Below, one piece after another: positions 62,776-64,000 of a stretch of 64,000 bases of DNA (positions within the stretch are counted from its first letter, which is position 1; the number at the start of each line of letters is the position of its first letter). The stretch is from Pseudomonas grandcourensis. Its GTDB lineage: Bacteria > Pseudomonadota > Gammaproteobacteria > Pseudomonadales > Pseudomonadaceae. The position numbers and the translations under genes were made by a program. The notes beneath the pieces are model-generated. The model was given only the letters and a program-made list of their open reading frames with translations. It was not told the origin of the DNA and did no database searches. The stretch covers positions 844,501 to 908,500 of the forward strand of contig NZ_CP150919.1 of NCBI RefSeq assembly GCF_039909015.1, given 5' to 3'.

Positions 62776-62823
62776 CAGGGATTTGTCCCTGGCCTGTTGA
62801 AACTGTTTTTCTGAAACAGTTTC
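62776..62823 (+). promoter_or_regulatory. Two hairpins in the rpsO leader
   Basis: CAGGGA-TTTG-TCCCTG (62776-62791) and GAAACTGTTT-TTCTG-AAACAGTTTC (62799-62823). The second ends 19 bases before the rpsO start, where S15 autoregulation would act, so it is a candidate S15-binding element or a weak terminator of truB. Confidence 0.45.
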
Positions 62824-62842
62824 CTGATAAAAGGATTGCCTC

Positions 62843-63112
62843 ATGGCTCTCGACGTTCAAGAAAAAGCTCAAATCGTAACTGACTACCAGCAAGCTGTTG
62901 GTGACACCGGTTCGCCAGAAGTGCAAGTTGCACTGCTGACCGCCAACATCAACAAGCTGCAAGGTCACTTCAAGGCCAACGGTAAAGACCACCACTCCCG
63001 TCGTGGTCTGATCCGCATGGTTAACCAGCGTCGTAAGCTGCTGGACTACCTGAAAGGCAAGGATCTGGGTCGCTATCAGACTCTGATCGGTCGCCTGGGT
63101 CTGCGTCGCTAA
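62843..63112 (+). CDS. rpsO: 30S ribosomal protein S15
   Basis: 89 aa, standard length. [21 protein letters not shown], then [22 protein letters not shown] are the rRNA-binding signature of S15. It binds the three-way junction of 16S rRNA. A GC-rich palindromic stretch at about 63131-63192 follows and probably ends or processes its transcript before pnp. Confidence 0.97.
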   Translation: MALDVQEKAQIVTDYQQAVGDTGSPEVQVALLTANINKLQGHFKANGKDHHSRRGLIRMVNQRRKLLDYLKGKDLGRYQTLIGRLGLRR

Positions 63113-63318
63113 TAAGCGATTGCGCTAGAGGTTGGTTGTCTGTCGTGCACCAGCGGGTTTCCCGCCGGCGCATGGCAGGCTCCCAGCCTCAAGTTTTATC
63201 TGGATACCTGCTTTGCCTGAGTAACACCTGGACAAACCGGTCGGGCCGATTCCCGACATTGCCCAAGAATTTCGCAAGAAACCAGTTCCCCCAAGAGCCA
63301 CAAAGAAGGTAGGACACC

Positions 63319-64000
63319 GTGAACCCGGTAATCAAAAAATTCCAGTTCGGTCAGTCGACCGTTACCCTCGAGACTGGCCGTATCGCCCGTCAGGCCTCCG
63401 GCGCAGTATTGGTCACCGTTGACGACGACGTCAGCGTATTGGTGACTGTAGTCGGTGCAAAACAAGCCGATCCAGGCAAGGGCTTCTTCCCTCTGTCTGT
63501 TCACTACCAGGAAAAGACTTACGCTGCCGGTAAGATCCCTGGCGGTTTCTTCAAGCGCGAAGGCCGTCCTTCCGAGAAAGAAACCCTGACTTCCCGACTG
63601 ATCGACCGTCCGATCCGTCCGCTGTTCCCGGAAGGCTTCATGAACGAAGTGCAGGTTGTCTGCACCGTCGTTTCCACCAGCAAGAAGACCGATCCGGACA
63701 TCGCTGCGATGATCGGTACCTCGGCTGCGCTGGCGATCTCCGGCATTCCTTTCGATGGCCCGATCGGCGCTGCCCGCGTTGCCTTCCACGAAAGCACCGG
63801 CTACCTGCTGAACCCGACCTACGAGCAACAGGCTGCTTCGAGCCTGGACATGGTCGTTGCCGGTACTTCGGACGCCGTACTGATGGTTGAATCGGAAGCC
63901 AAAGAGCTGACCGAAGACCAGATGCTGGGCGCGGTACTGTTTGCTCACGACGAGTTCCAGGTTGTGATCAACGCTGTTAAAGAACTGGCCGCTGAAGCTG
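63319..64000 (+). CDS. pnp: Polynucleotide phosphorylase, 5' part
   Basis: 227 codons from GTG 63319 (ribosome site AAGGTAGGA) run off the end of the window. The first RNase PH domain is recognisable: [71 protein letters not shown]. The enzyme degrades RNA 3' to 5' by phosphorolysis in the degradosome. The rpsO-pnp order is conserved. Confidence 0.96.
   Translation, partial: MNPVIKKFQFGQSTVTLETGRIARQASGAVLVTVDDDVSVLVTVVGAKQADPGKGFFPLSVHYQEKTYAAGKIPGGFFKREGRPSEKETLTSRLIDRPIRPLFPEGFMNEVQVVCTVVSTSKKTDPDIAAMIGTSAALAISGIPFDGPIGAARVAFHESTGYLLNPTYEQQAASSLDMVVAGTSDAVLMVESEAKELTEDQMLGAVLFAHDEFQVVINAVKELAAEA

Overview
The window is a chromosome segment of a Pseudomonas, most likely of the P. fluorescens group. 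The evidence is the gene order smpB-ratA-rnfH-bamE-fur-recN-grpE-dnaK-dnaJ-dapB-carAB-greA-yhbY-rlmE-ftsH-folP-glmM-tpiA-secG-tRNA-tRNA-rimP-nusA-infB-rbfA-truB-rpsO-pnp, the REP-type palindromes of this genus, the GC-rich codon use, and a tmRNA tag reading ANDDNYGQEFALAA. The species was not established by any search.

Layout. Positions 1-11,440 hold variable chromosome genes: the end of a DUF1302 gene and its DUF1329 partner, an HBM-type chemoreceptor, three phosphatase-like genes in a row, a DUF2252 protein, a YeeE/YedE transporter, two small genus-type proteins, an orphan HipB-like regulator and a small secreted protein. Positions 11,457-23,080 are an integrated element of about 11.6 kb inserted at the 3' end of ssrA (tmRNA, minus strand, 23,057-23,453). 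Positions 23,454-33,350 hold two paralogous secreted proteins and a lactate cluster (lldR, lldP, lutABC, FAD/Fe-S dehydrogenase). From 33,382 to the end lies the conserved housekeeping block, which runs off the window inside pnp.

The integrated element has a P4-type integrase beside the tmRNA. At its far left end is a degenerate copy of the tmRNA 3' end, followed by what looks like the original tmRNA terminator. Both ends carry GGRATACC repeats with a 12-bp period, probably integrase arm sites, and the integrase end brings a substitute terminator for tmRNA. A right-hand maintenance-like module holds a DUF3987 protein, a 117-aa protein, a second tyrosine recombinase and an 89-aa protein. Two clusters of TGTCGCC repeats lie inverted to each other on either side of the DUF3987 gene. 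The cargo is essentially one AT-rich gene for a 1693-aa protein: an N-terminal PD-(D/E)XK nuclease-like domain, a P-loop NTPase core and about 1,100 residues of probable helical repeats. This is the plan of nuclease-STAND antiphage sensors such as the Avs proteins. It is the best candidate in the window for an undescribed system.

Regulatory features in the core include two LldR-type operators between lldP and lldR, a heat-shock promoter upstream of grpE, a LexA-like box before recN, and a terminator-type attenuator in the carA leader, which is overlapped by a possible leader ORF ending on the carA TTG start codon.
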